From DASXSB01 sp036506275 (GTDB taxonomy: Bacteria > Methylomirabilota > Methylomirabilia > Rokubacteriales > CSP1-6), in NCBI GenBank assembly GCA_036506275.1, contig DASXSB010000059.1, positions 1-17,858 of the forward strand: a DNA stretch of 17,858 nt, in the 5' to 3' direction. Position numbers and translations under genes: made by a program. Under the pieces are notes generated by a model. It made no database searches. It was not told where the DNA came from and saw only the letters and a list, made by a program, of their open reading frames with translations. Below are positions 1 through 8,440 of the stretch, piece by piece. How positions within the stretch are numbered: position 1 is the stretch's first letter; each line of letters starts with the position of its first letter.

Positions 1-1
1 G

Positions 2-460
2 CCCGCCTACATGGTGATGGACGGCGTCATTCCGCGCACGAAGCTGCCCTACGTGCTCCGCCGGGTGAACGAGATCGTGGATGCGCACGGTCTCCGCGTG
101 GGCAACGTCTTCCATGCCGGCGACGGCAACTTGCATCCGAACATCCTCTACGACCCCCGCCGGGCCGGCGAGGAGGCGCGAGTGGTGGCGGCAGGAGCGG
201 AGATCATGAAGCTCTGCGCGGAGGTGGGCGGGTCCATCTCGGGCGAGCACGGGATCGGTCTCGAGAAGACCAACTTCATGCCGCTCATCTTCTCGGCCGC
301 GGATCTCGACCTCATGCAGAAGCTGAAGTGCGCCTTCAATCCGACCGGCCTCTGCAATCCGGGCAAGGTGTTCCCGACCAAGAAGTCCTGCGTGGAGGTG
401 GGGCCCGTGGCCTACCGGCCCCACGCGATCGAAGAGAAGGGCCTGGCCCAGCGCTTCTGA
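2..460 (+). CDS. glcD: Glycolate oxidase FAD-linked subunit GlcD, C-terminal part (5' truncated by window)
   Basis: This is the C-terminal 152 residues of an FAD-linked (S)-2-hydroxyacid oxidase subunit. The frame is already open at base 2, so the gene begins outside the window and the internal ATGs are not its start. Visible family signatures are the HAGDGNLHP motif, the SGEHGIGLEK motif and the closing FNPTGLCNPGKVFP block, all typical of the FAD-oxidase C-terminal domain of GlcD. GlcD normally works with GlcE and GlcF to oxidise glycolate (or D-lactate-like acids) to the 2-oxo acid and pass electrons to the respiratory chain. glcE starts 17 nt after the TGA stop, consistent with one operon. 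The exact 2-hydroxyacid substrate cannot be told from this fragment. Confidence 0.92.
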   Translation, partial: PAYMVMDGVIPRTKLPYVLRRVNEIVDAHGLRVGNVFHAGDGNLHPNILYDPRRAGEEARVVAAGAEIMKLCAEVGGSISGEHGIGLEKTNFMPLIFSAADLDLMQKLKCAFNPTGLCNPGKVFPTKKSCVEVGPVAYRPHAIEEKGLAQRF

Positions 461-477
461 GCGCGGGCGTCTCCGCT

Positions 478-1797
478 GTGCAGCCCGGCTTCCTCGACAA
501 GCTCCAGGCGATCGTCGGCACCGCCAATTTCCTGACCGGGATCGATCTCTCTCCGTACGTCGTCGAAGGCCGCACCCCGGGAGCGGCGGTCTTTCCGGGC
601 TCGATCGACGAGGTGCGCGCGGTGGTGACGGCGGCCGCGGAGGCAGGCGTCTCCATCATTCCATGGGGCGGGGGGACGGCGGCCACGGTCGGCCTTCCGC
701 CCACGGGCGCCGGCGTCGTGCTCGGTCTCCGGCGGCTCGCGCGCGTCCTCGAGCACGAGCCCGGCGACCTCACCGTCACCGTCGAGGCCGGCATCACGCT
801 CGCGGAGCTACAGGCCACGCTGCGCGCAAAGGGACAGTGGCTGTCGCTGGACCCGCCCGACGGCGTGCGCGCGACCGTGGGTGGCATCGTCGCCGCCAAT
901 GCCAGCGGTCCTCGTCGTCATCTCTACGGAACCGCGCGCGACCTGCTCATCGGCATCACGGTCGTCACCGGCGACGGCAGTCTCGCCCGCGGGGGCGGCA
1001 AGGTGGTGAAGAACGTCGCGGGCTACGACGTGCCCAAGCTCTTCATCGGGTCGTATGGGACGCTCGGCATCATCGTGGCGGCCACGCTCAAGCTCCGGCC
1101 GATCGCCGAGGACGAGCGTCTGCTCGCCACGCGCTTCGACCGTATCAAGGACGCCGCCGCCGCCGTGCGCGCGCTGCTCGCGAGCGATCTCGTCCCCAAC
1201 GCGATCGTGCTTCTCGACGGCGAGGCGTCGCGCGCTCTCGGCGTGAGCGACGGCGCCACCACCCTCGTGGTCGGATTCGACGGCCTCGCCGAGCAGGTCG
1301 AATGGCAAAGCGCGCAGACGCGCGACCTCGCGGCCTCCTTCGGCGGCCGCGCGACGACCGCGCTCCCGCCCACGAGCTGGAGCGCCCTGTCGGACGCCGC
1401 CCGCACCGCCGCCGGAACGCCGGCGGCGGTGATGCGCTTCTCCGTGTTGCCGACGCTCGTGGGCGAAACGATGGAGCACGGCGCGGGCGCGGGGAGACAG
1501 CGCGGCCTGCATTCCGCGTGGGCGGCGGATGCCGGCGTGGGCGGGGTGACGGCGGCCGTGCTCGCGGGCGACGTCCACCCCGAGCCCGCGTCGCTGGCGG
1601 CGTTGCTCGGTGACTGGCGCGAGATCGCGCACGCCGGCGGCGGTCACGCCACGCTCGAATGGGCGCCCCTCGCCGTGAAGGACCTCGTCCCCGTGTGGGA
1701 CGACCTGGGGGCGGCGGGGCGCATCATGCGCGGGATCAAGCTACAGCTCGATCCGCGCCAGATCCTCAACCCCGGCCGCTTCGTCGGTGGGATCTGA
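478..1797 (+). CDS. glcE: Glycolate oxidase FAD-binding subunit GlcE
   Basis: A 439-residue FAD-binding protein of the PCMH/FAD_binding_4 type. The FAD domain spans about residues 34-210: a PGSIDEV segment, IPWGGGTAATVG at 61-72 for the pyrophosphate loop, VGGIVAANASGPRRHLYG near 134-151, and GGGKVVKNVAGYDVPKLFIGS at about 172-192. The C-terminal LDPRQILNPGRF is the usual family ending. I chose the GTG at 478 because it follows the glcD stop by 17 nt and the conserved sequence begins just after it; the longer open frame upstream lies inside glcD and reads as noise. No strong ribosome-binding site precedes it, so translation may be coupled to glcD. It is somewhat longer than Escherichia coli GlcE, mostly in the linker and C-terminal half. 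Confidence 0.9.
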   Translation: MQPGFLDKLQAIVGTANFLTGIDLSPYVVEGRTPGAAVFPGSIDEVRAVVTAAAEAGVSIIPWGGGTAATVGLPPTGAGVVLGLRRLARVLEHEPGDLTVTVEAGITLAELQATLRAKGQWLSLDPPDGVRATVGGIVAANASGPRRHLYGTARDLLIGITVVTGDGSLARGGGKVVKNVAGYDVPKLFIGSYGTLGIIVAATLKLRPIAEDERLLATRFDRIKDAAAAVRALLASDLVPNAIVLLDGEASRALGVSDGATTLVVGFDGLAEQVEWQSAQTRDLAASFGGRATTALPPTSWSALSDAARTAAGTPAAVMRFSVLPTLVGETMEHGAGAGRQRGLHSAWAADAGVGGVTAAVLAGDVHPEPASLAALLGDWREIAHAGGGHATLEWAPLAVKDLVPVWDDLGAAGRIMRGIKLQLDPRQILNPGRFVGGI

Positions 1798-1851
1798 GCC
1801 CCGCATGAGCCACGCCGGGCGGATCTGAGCGCGACATGAGCCACGCCGCCA
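1790..1851. repeat. 31-bp imperfect tandem duplication at the glcE/glcF junction
   Basis: Two adjacent 31-bp units (1790-1820 and 1821-1851) match at 25 of 31 positions, including GGATCTGAGC and ATGAGCCACGCCG. Each unit carries a copy of the glcE stop region followed by a copy of the glcF start. The first ATG (1805) is out of frame with glcF and stops after seven codons (MSHAGRI); the second (1836) is the real glcF start. Confidence 0.85.
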
Positions 1852-3179
1852 CCGACTCCACGCCCACGCCGACGCCCACGGCGGCGACTCCGCTGCAGCT
1901 CCAGGGCCTCTCCGTGGAAGGCGTCAACCAGTGCGTCCACTGTGGGCTCTGCCTCGCCTCCTGCCCCACGTTCGCCGAGCTCGGAACGGAGATGGACTCG
2001 CCGCGCGGGCGCATCTTCCTGATCAAGTCCCTCGCGGAGGGGCGAATCGATCTCACCGACTCCACCGCCCGCCACCTCTCTCTGTGTCTCGACTGCCGCG
2101 CGTGCGAGACCGTGTGCCCGGCGGGGGTGCCGTACGGGCGTCTCATCGAGGCGGCCAAGGTGGAGATCGAGCGCAGGCGGCCCGGCCCCTGGGGCCGCCG
2201 CTTCTTCCGGTGGCTCAACTTCGGCGTCCTTCTTCGCCGTCCCGCGCTCCTGCGCGCGGCGGCGTCGCTGCTGCGCCTCTATCAGGTGAGCGGTGCTCAG
2301 GGTCTGGTGCGCCGCACCGGTCTCGTGCGCCGGTTGCCGGGAACGCTGCCGGCGTGGGAGGCGCTCACACCGACGATGCCGTCCGCGGCCGCGCGCGCCT
2401 CGCTTCCCCCCCTGATCGCCGCCGAGGGCGCGCGGCGTGGGCGAGTGGCCTTACTGTCCGGTTGCGTGCAGTCCGTGGTCTTCGGCGAGCACAATCGTGC
2501 CACCGCGCGCGTGCTCGCTCGCAACGGCTACGAGGTGGTGGTGCCGTCCGCACAGGGTTGCTGCGGCGCCCTCAATGCGCACGGCGGCGATCACGCGCGC
2601 GCCGTCGAGATGGCGCGGCGGACGATCGACGTCTTCGAGAATGCCGGCGCGGACGCCGTTGTCGTGAATACGTCGGGGTGCGGCGCTCACATGAAGGCGT
2701 ACGGCACGCTCCTCGCCGACGATCCCGCGTACGCCGAGCGCGCGCGGCGGTTCTCGGCGACCGTGAAGGACTTCGCCGAGTTCCTGGCCCAGGCGCCGCT
2801 GCGAGGCCCGCTTCTTCCGGTGCGGATGACCGTTGCCTATCACGACCCCTGTCACGTCGTGCACGGCCAGAAGATCCGGACGCAGCCGCGCCAGCTCCTC
2901 GCGCAGATTCCGGGGCTCACGCTCGTCCCGCTCGCGGAGTCCGACTGGTGCTGCGGCTCGGCCGGGATCTACAACCTCACCCAGCCTGAGATGGCGGAGC
3001 GCCTGCTCGCGCGGAAGACGCAGCACGTCCTCGCCACCGGCGCCGATGCCCTCGTCACCGCCAATCCCGGCTGCATCCTCCAGATCGAGAAAGGCTTGCG
3101 CGAGCGCGGGTCGGCGATGCCCGTGCTGCACCTGGTGGAAATCCTCGATCGCGCCTACGGGGGCGAGCGGACGTCATGA
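1836..3179 (+). CDS. glcF: Glycolate oxidase iron-sulfur subunit GlcF
   Basis: A 447-residue Fe-S electron-transfer subunit that takes electrons from the GlcD/GlcE flavins. Two ferredoxin-type 4Fe-4S cluster motifs are visible: C33, C36, C39, C43 (CVHCGLCLASCP) and C84, C87, C90, C94 (CLDCRACETVCP). Two cysteine-rich CCG domains follow, with CCG at 242-244 and C282 in the first and C339, CC at 372-373 and C413 in the second. These are the diagnostic features of GlcF/LutA-type subunits. The N-terminal 20 residues are rich in Thr-Pro and look unstructured. The ATG at 1836 is preferred over the out-of-frame duplicate at 1805. Its TGA overlaps the ATG of moaB (ATGA), suggesting translational coupling. 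Confidence 0.93.
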   Translation: MSHAATDSTPTPTPTAATPLQLQGLSVEGVNQCVHCGLCLASCPTFAELGTEMDSPRGRIFLIKSLAEGRIDLTDSTARHLSLCLDCRACETVCPAGVPYGRLIEAAKVEIERRRPGPWGRRFFRWLNFGVLLRRPALLRAAASLLRLYQVSGAQGLVRRTGLVRRLPGTLPAWEALTPTMPSAAARASLPPLIAAEGARRGRVALLSGCVQSVVFGEHNRATARVLARNGYEVVVPSAQGCCGALNAHGGDHARAVEMARRTIDVFENAGADAVVVNTSGCGAHMKAYGTLLADDPAYAERARRFSATVKDFAEFLAQAPLRGPLLPVRMTVAYHDPCHVVHGQKIRTQPRQLLAQIPGLTLVPLAESDWCCGSAGIYNLTQPEMAERLLARKTQHVLATGADALVTANPGCILQIEKGLRERGSAMPVLHLVEILDRAYGGERTS

Positions 3180-3700
3180 GCACGCCCAACGCCGCCGCCA
3201 CGCCGCAGGAGCACAAGGCGACGGCGCCGCGCTCGATCGGCTGCTTCGTCCTCACCATCTCGGACACGAAGACGCCCGCCACCGACACCAGCGGAGCCCT
3301 CATCCGGGAGCTTCTGGGCGCGGCCGGGCATCGCGTGGCGGGGTCCGCGATCGTCCGCGACGAGCCCGTCGACGTTCAGCGCGTCGTGCGGCAAGCGGTG
3401 GGGGACGCCGCGGTGCAGGCGGTGATCCTGACGGGAGGGACGGGAATCACGTCGCGCGATTCGACGTACGAGGCGGTGGAGGCGCTGCTCGACAAGCGCC
3501 TGCCCGGCTTCGGCGAGCTGTTCCGCGTCCTCTCGTACCAGGAGATCGGCGCCGCCGCCATGCTTTCGCGTGCCCAGATGGGGGTGTGCGCGGGCCGCAT
3601 CGTGGTCTCGATGCCGGGTTCGCCGAACGCCTGCCGACTTGCCCTCGAAAAGCTCGTGATCCCGGAGCTCGGACATCTCGTCCGGGAAGTGAGTCGCTAG
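3176..3700 (+). CDS. moaB: Molybdenum cofactor biosynthesis protein MoaB/MogA family
   Basis: A 174-residue MogA/MoaB-fold protein, which adenylylates molybdopterin before molybdenum insertion. Visible motifs are LTISDT at 26-31, the molybdopterin-binding TGGTGIT at 86-92 followed by SRDST, and SMPGSPNA at 145-152 near the C-terminus. Length fits MoaB. The start overlaps the glcF stop by 4 nt, so it is translated with the glycolate oxidase genes. Glycolate oxidase itself needs no molybdenum, so the position may just reflect operon packing. MoaB and MogA are hard to separate by sequence; the lack of extra domains and the overall look favour MoaB. A second cofactor-type gene, the MoeB fusion, lies about 5 kb away on the other strand. 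Confidence 0.9.
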   Translation: MSTPNAAATPQEHKATAPRSIGCFVLTISDTKTPATDTSGALIRELLGAAGHRVAGSAIVRDEPVDVQRVVRQAVGDAAVQAVILTGGTGITSRDSTYEAVEALLDKRLPGFGELFRVLSYQEIGAAAMLSRAQMGVCAGRIVVSMPGSPNACRLALEKLVIPELGHLVREVSR

Positions 3701-3707
3701 CCGTGAG

Positions 3708-3713
3708 AAGGAG
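3708..3713 (+). promoter_or_regulatory. Ribosome-binding site of the HtrA-type protease
   Basis: AAGGAG lies 7 nt before the ATG at 3721 and decides that start. An in-frame GTG at 3703 would add six residues (VRRRKG) and a more basic signal-peptide N-region, but it would lie upstream of this site. Confidence 0.65.
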
Positions 3714-3720
3714 AAAGGGA

Positions 3721-4812
3721 ATGGCTTCGCCTCGGCCGCTCGTGTCGCTGCTCGCGCTCGTGATGACGATGTCGGCAGTGGGCTGTACGGCGTCGCGGCC
3801 CGGCCTCGGCACCGCCGCCGCCGACCGCGCCGCCACTCAGCCCGCGGCTCCCGCGCCCGAGCTGGCGCGGTTCAACGAGCTCCTGGCCGATCTCGCGGAG
3901 CGACTGAAGCCGGCCCTCGTTCACGTCCGCGTGCGGCGCGCCCTCGCCAAGCCGGATGACGAGTCGGAGTCGCCGGGCGAGCCGCGCCGCGCGTCCGGAT
4001 CCGGCTTCATCATCGATCCCAACGGGACCATCGTCACCAACGCCCACGTCGTGGAGAGCGCGGAGTGGATCCAGGTCCGCCTCGCCGACGGCCGACGGTT
4101 CACGGCGCGAGTGATCGGCAGCGACGCCCGCGTCGATCTCGCGGTCATCAAGATCGAGGCCACGAAGCTGCCCGTGCTGAGCCTGGCCGACTCCAACCGC
4201 GTGCGCGTGGGCGAGTTCGTTCTCGCCCTCGGCCATCCCTTCGGCCTCGAGCACAGCGTCTCGTTCGGAATCGTGAGCCGGAAGGGCTCGCCGCTCACGG
4301 TGGCGGCGCCCGGCTTCGATTTCATCCAGACCGACGCCGCCATCAACCCCGGCAACTCGGGCGGGCCGCTCGTCAACATGGCGGGCGAGGTGATCGGCGT
4401 CAACAGCATGGCCGCCCGCAACGGCTCCATCGGCTTCGCCATCCCCGCCAACCTCGTCACCATGCTGATGCCGCAGCTCCTCACGAAGGGGCGCGTGGAG
4501 TGGGGCTGGCTCGGCGTGAGCATCGCGGAGGTCACCGACGAGGAAGTGGAGCGCTTCAAGCTGCGCGAGGCCAAGGGCGTCCTCGTGCGCGGCGTGATGC
4601 CGGGCGAGCCCGCGGACAAGGGCGGCCTGAAGGCGAACGACATCATCGTCGCCCTCGACGGCACTCCCCTCGACGGACCGCGCGATCTCCAGCGCGTGGT
4701 GTCCTCGACGCCGGTGGGCAAGCGCATGCGCGTGAGCCTGCTCCGGGACGGACGCGAGAAGGAAGTGGAAGTCACGATCGGCAAGTACCGGGAGCCGGAG
4801 GAGCGGAAGTAG
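3721..4812 (+). CDS. HtrA/DegP-type serine protease, predicted lipoprotein, one PDZ domain
   Basis: A 363-residue S1C-family protease for envelope protein quality control. The N-terminus is hydrophobic and ends at C22 in AVGC, a plausible lipobox, so it is probably membrane-anchored and periplasm-facing. The trypsin-like domain has a complete triad: H109 in TNAHVV, D139 in RVDLAVIK and S213 in NPGNSGGPL. A single PDZ domain follows at about residues 262-355 (WGWLGVSI, then GVLVRGVMPGEPADKGGLK). One PDZ makes it DegS/DegQ-like in size rather than two-PDZ DegP. It starts 20 nt after moaB and is probably the last gene of the glc operon. A start at GTG 3703 is possible. It has the intact version of the active site lost in the related protein at 12211-13230. 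Confidence 0.92.
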   Translation: MASPRPLVSLLALVMTMSAVGCTASRPGLGTAAADRAATQPAAPAPELARFNELLADLAERLKPALVHVRVRRALAKPDDESESPGEPRRASGSGFIIDPNGTIVTNAHVVESAEWIQVRLADGRRFTARVIGSDARVDLAVIKIEATKLPVLSLADSNRVRVGEFVLALGHPFGLEHSVSFGIVSRKGSPLTVAAPGFDFIQTDAAINPGNSGGPLVNMAGEVIGVNSMAARNGSIGFAIPANLVTMLMPQLLTKGRVEWGWLGVSIAEVTDEEVERFKLREAKGVLVRGVMPGEPADKGGLKANDIIVALDGTPLDGPRDLQRVVSSTPVGKRMRVSLLRDGREKEVEVTIGKYREPEERK

Positions 4813-4815
4813 GCG

Positions 4816-4830
4816 CGCGGCTCCGCCGCG
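4816..4830. terminator. Short GC hairpin between convergent genes
   Basis: CGCGGC (4816-4821), a 3-nt loop and GCCGCG (4825-4830) form a 6-bp stem in the 41-nt gap between the convergent protease and flavin-protein genes. There is no T-run on either side, so a terminator role is only suggested by position. Confidence 0.3.
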
Positions 4831-4853
4831 GGCGGGCGAAGTAGCCGCCGCGC

Positions 4854-5354
4854 TCAGACGCGGGCGCGAGGGGCGGCGACGGCGGCGAGCGTGAGGCGCG
4901 CCCACGGCTCGTCGAGCGACGGAACGGGTGCGTACGTCGCTCCCTGCGTGATCCGCATTCCCGCTTCCCAGTCCGCCGGCGCGTCCTCGAGGACCTCGAT
5001 CACCTCCAGGAGGAAGTAGCCGAGGGCGAGGGCTTCGGCGCCGGGTACCTTCAGGGGCCCGTCCACTCTCCGGAGCTTCACGTAGAAGACCCCGTCCGGC
5101 TCCACGATGATGAGCGTCGCCACGTTGCGCTCCGAGAGGTTGCGCGCGCTGCCGCTGGTGGCCTGGATCACGAGGCCGATGCTCTTGCCGTCGTAGGCCT
5201 TGAGCTCGAGATAGCTCACCGCCATGGGATGCGGAAAGCCCGCGGCATCGAGCGTGACCAGCGGCATGACGGCGCCCAGCCGGCGGGCGAGATCGCGCTG
5301 GGAGAGGCGCTCGTGGAGCGCGGGCGGAAGCGCGGTGGTGCGGTGACGAGGCAC
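4854..5354 (-). CDS. Pyridoxamine 5'-phosphate oxidase-like flavin split-barrel protein
   Basis: A 166-residue protein that reads as a member of the FMN-binding split-barrel (PNPOx-like) superfamily. The N-terminal half has the usual alternation of a short helix, a strand ending in VTLDAAGFPHP and a second strand, followed by SGSARNLSERNVATLIIVEP, which resembles the segment after which these proteins contact the flavin phosphate. No residue assigns a specific reaction; many relatives bind FMN, F420 or haem and are of unknown role. The GTG start at 5354 has no ribosome-binding site but is preceded by TAAGCT 6 nt upstream. It is convergent with the protease gene and has its own likely promoter, since it lies 57 nt downstream of the MFS gene. 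Family assignment is moderate and function is unknown. Confidence 0.6.
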   Translation of the reverse strand: MPRHRTTALPPALHERLSQRDLARRLGAVMPLVTLDAAGFPHPMAVSYLELKAYDGKSIGLVIQATSGSARNLSERNVATLIIVEPDGVFYVKLRRVDGPLKVPGAEALALGYFLLEVIEVLEDAPADWEAGMRITQGATYAPVPSLDEPWARLTLAAVAAPRARV

Positions 5355-5360
5355 GTCGTC

Positions 5361-5366
5361 AGCTTA
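5361..5366 (-). promoter_or_regulatory. TANNNT -10-like element, flavin split-barrel gene
   Basis: TAAGCT on the minus strand ends 6 nt before the GTG start at 5354. This spacing would put the transcript start at or next to the start codon. No convincing -35 box is seen. Confidence 0.35.
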
Positions 5367-5411
5367 ACGCGCTTTTCGTGTCGTCGCCGGCTCTCTCGGC
5401 CCCTATCGCGA

Positions 5412-6620
<1,209 letters not shown>

Positions 6621-6626
6621 GCGGGC

Positions 6627-6632
6627 AGTCTA
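6627..6632 (-). promoter_or_regulatory. TANNNT -10-like element, MFS gene
   Basis: TAGACT on the minus strand ends 6 nt before the GTG at 6620 and lies inside the 3' coding end of the EamA-type gene. No ribosome-binding site lies between. No clear -35 box was found. Confidence 0.3.
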
Positions 6633-7480
6633 CACGCGATGAGCAGGAGGCCGAGGAGGACGAGCGTCATGCCGGTCAAGCGCCGCGGCCCGAAGCGCTC
6701 GCCGAAGACCGCCGCGGAGGCGAGCGCACCTACCATCGGCGCCAGCAACGCAAATGGCGCCACCGTCGCCGTCGCGTAACGGCGGAGCAGCGTCCCCCAC
6801 AGGGCATACGCAAACGCGGTGGCGACGAGGCCGAGATAGAGCGCCGCCGCCAGCGCTCGCCATGGCGCGTGCGCGAGCGCCCGCGCGAAACCGCCGGCGC
6901 CGTCGAGCGCCATCGAGAGCGCCAGCGACGGCAGCGGCGGCACGAGGCTGAGCCAGATCACGAGCGGGAACATGTCGACGCGCGGGATGCGCTTGAGGAG
7001 CACGTTGCCCACCGCCCAGCTCGTCGCAGACGCCACGCCGAGAGCGAGACCGATCGCGGTCAGGCTCTGCCCGACCGTGGCGGCGATCAGGAAGACACCG
7101 ACGAGCGCGATCAGCATGCCGGCGACCTGCCGCGCCTCCGGTCGTTCGCCGAGAAATGCGGCGGCCAGGAGCACCGTGAACAGCGCTTGTGTCTGCACGA
7201 TGACGGAGGCGAGGCCGGGCGGCATCCCGCCCGCGATCGCGAAGAACTGGAGGAGGAACTGTCCGGTGAACAGCGTCATGCCGATCGCCAGCAGGGCCGA
7301 CGGTCGGATCGGCGGGCGCGGGAGCACAACGGCGGGGAGGGCGGCGATCACGAACCGCAGCGCGGTGAGCTGCGGGGGCGAGAAGGTGTCGAGACCGATG
7401 CGCGTCGCCACGAAGGCGGCGCCCCAGATGACGGCCACCAGCACCGCGAGGGCGACGTCGACCGGCTTCACGCGCCGGGG

Positions 7481-8440
7481 TTAGTAGCCTCGCGCGCGAT
7501 CGACGACCTCGCGGAGCGGTTCCCCCGCCACGAAGCGACGCACGTTGTCTCCGAACAGCTCCGCCACCAGCGTGTCGCGTTCGGGATGGAGACCGCCCAC
7601 GTGAGGAAAGATCACGACGCCGTCCGTCGTCCACAGCGGGGAGTCCGCGGGCAGCGGTTCCGTCGGGAAGACGTCGAGGACGGCGCCCGCGATGCGTCGC
7701 GACGTCACCGCCGCCACGAGGTCGGCCGCCACCACGAGATCGCCGCGACCGAAATTCAAGAGCCACGCCGTGGGCTTCATGGCGTCGAGGGCCGAGCGAT
7801 TCAGGATTCCGCGCGTCTCCGCCGTGGAGGGCAAGAGCAGCACCACGAAATCGGCGGCGGCGAGCACCGCGGTGGTGCCGTCGGCGCCGTACACGCGATC
7901 GACGTGCGGTATCGTTCCCCCCGACCGTCGCGTTCCGATCACTCGCATCTCGAGCGCGGCCGCCTTGCGCGCCAGCTCGACGCCGATGGCGCCGAGGCCC
8001 AGGATGCCGAGGGTCTTGCCCGCCAGCGTGTCGTTGACCCGCCGTCGCCACCGGCGCTCGCGCTGGTCGAGCACGATGCCGGCGAGCTGCTTGGTGATGA
8101 GAAACAGGGCGCCCAGGATGTTCTCCGGCATCTGGAGGCGATGCGTTCCGCGCGCGCAGGTGAGCACGACGTCGGCGGCCAGATCCGGCGACGCCAGCCA
8201 CTGCTCGACGCCGGCGGTGAGCGACTGGATCCAGCGCAGGCGGGGCGCCCGCCGCGCGAGTCCGGAGGGAGGACGCCACGCGAGCAGCCCTTCGCACCGG
8301 GCGAGAACGGCATCGTCGGGCTCGGCGGTGAAGGGAACGGAAACGAGCTCGAGGGCGCCGTCGCCGGCGGCCTCCTGCGCCGCGCGCACGTAGGGGCCGG
8401 GCTCGTTCGTCCAGAGCAGAACGGAGCGGGCCGCGCTCAG
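7481..8440 (-). CDS. D-2-hydroxyacid dehydrogenase (NAD(P)-dependent)
   Basis: A 319-residue oxidoreductase of the D-isomer-specific 2-hydroxyacid dehydrogenase family, which interconverts 2-oxo acids and D-2-hydroxyacids. The Rossmann dinucleotide loop is GLGAIG at 148-153. The catalytic set is present: R232 in NFGRGDLV, E261 in VFPTEPLP and H280 in FPHVGG. The extended loop and spacing resemble the GhrA/glyoxylate reductase-like branch, but the substrate is not certain. No ATG, GTG or TTG exists in the right place. The fold's first strand (SVLLWTNE) begins seven codons after a CTG at 8440 that overlaps the stop of the MoeB gene as CTGA. I use that CTG as start; the next in-frame GTG (8389) would remove strand one. 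Probable operon with moeB upstream and the EamA-type gene downstream. Confidence 0.85.
   Translation of the reverse strand: MSAARSVLLWTNEPGPYVRAAQEAAGDGALELVSVPFTAEPDDAVLARCEGLLAWRPPSGLARRAPRLRWIQSLTAGVEQWLASPDLAADVVLTCARGTHRLQMPENILGALFLITKQLAGIVLDQRERRWRRRVNDTLAGKTLGILGLGAIGVELARKAAALEMRVIGTRRSGGTIPHVDRVYGADGTTAVLAAADFVVLLLPSTAETRGILNRSALDAMKPTAWLLNFGRGDLVVAADLVAAVTSRRIAGAVLDVFPTEPLPADSPLWTTDGVVIFPHVGGLHPERDTLVAELFGDNVRRFVAGEPLREVVDRARGY

Noticed and set aside
1805..1828. ATG at 1805 as the glcF start
   Set aside because: It is out of frame with glcF and stops after seven codons; it is a copy made by the local tandem duplication.
1837..1900. Thr-Pro repeat at the GlcF N-terminus as a functional repeat
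   Set aside because: It is short, low-complexity coding sequence in GC-rich DNA and is better seen as a flexible N-terminal tail.
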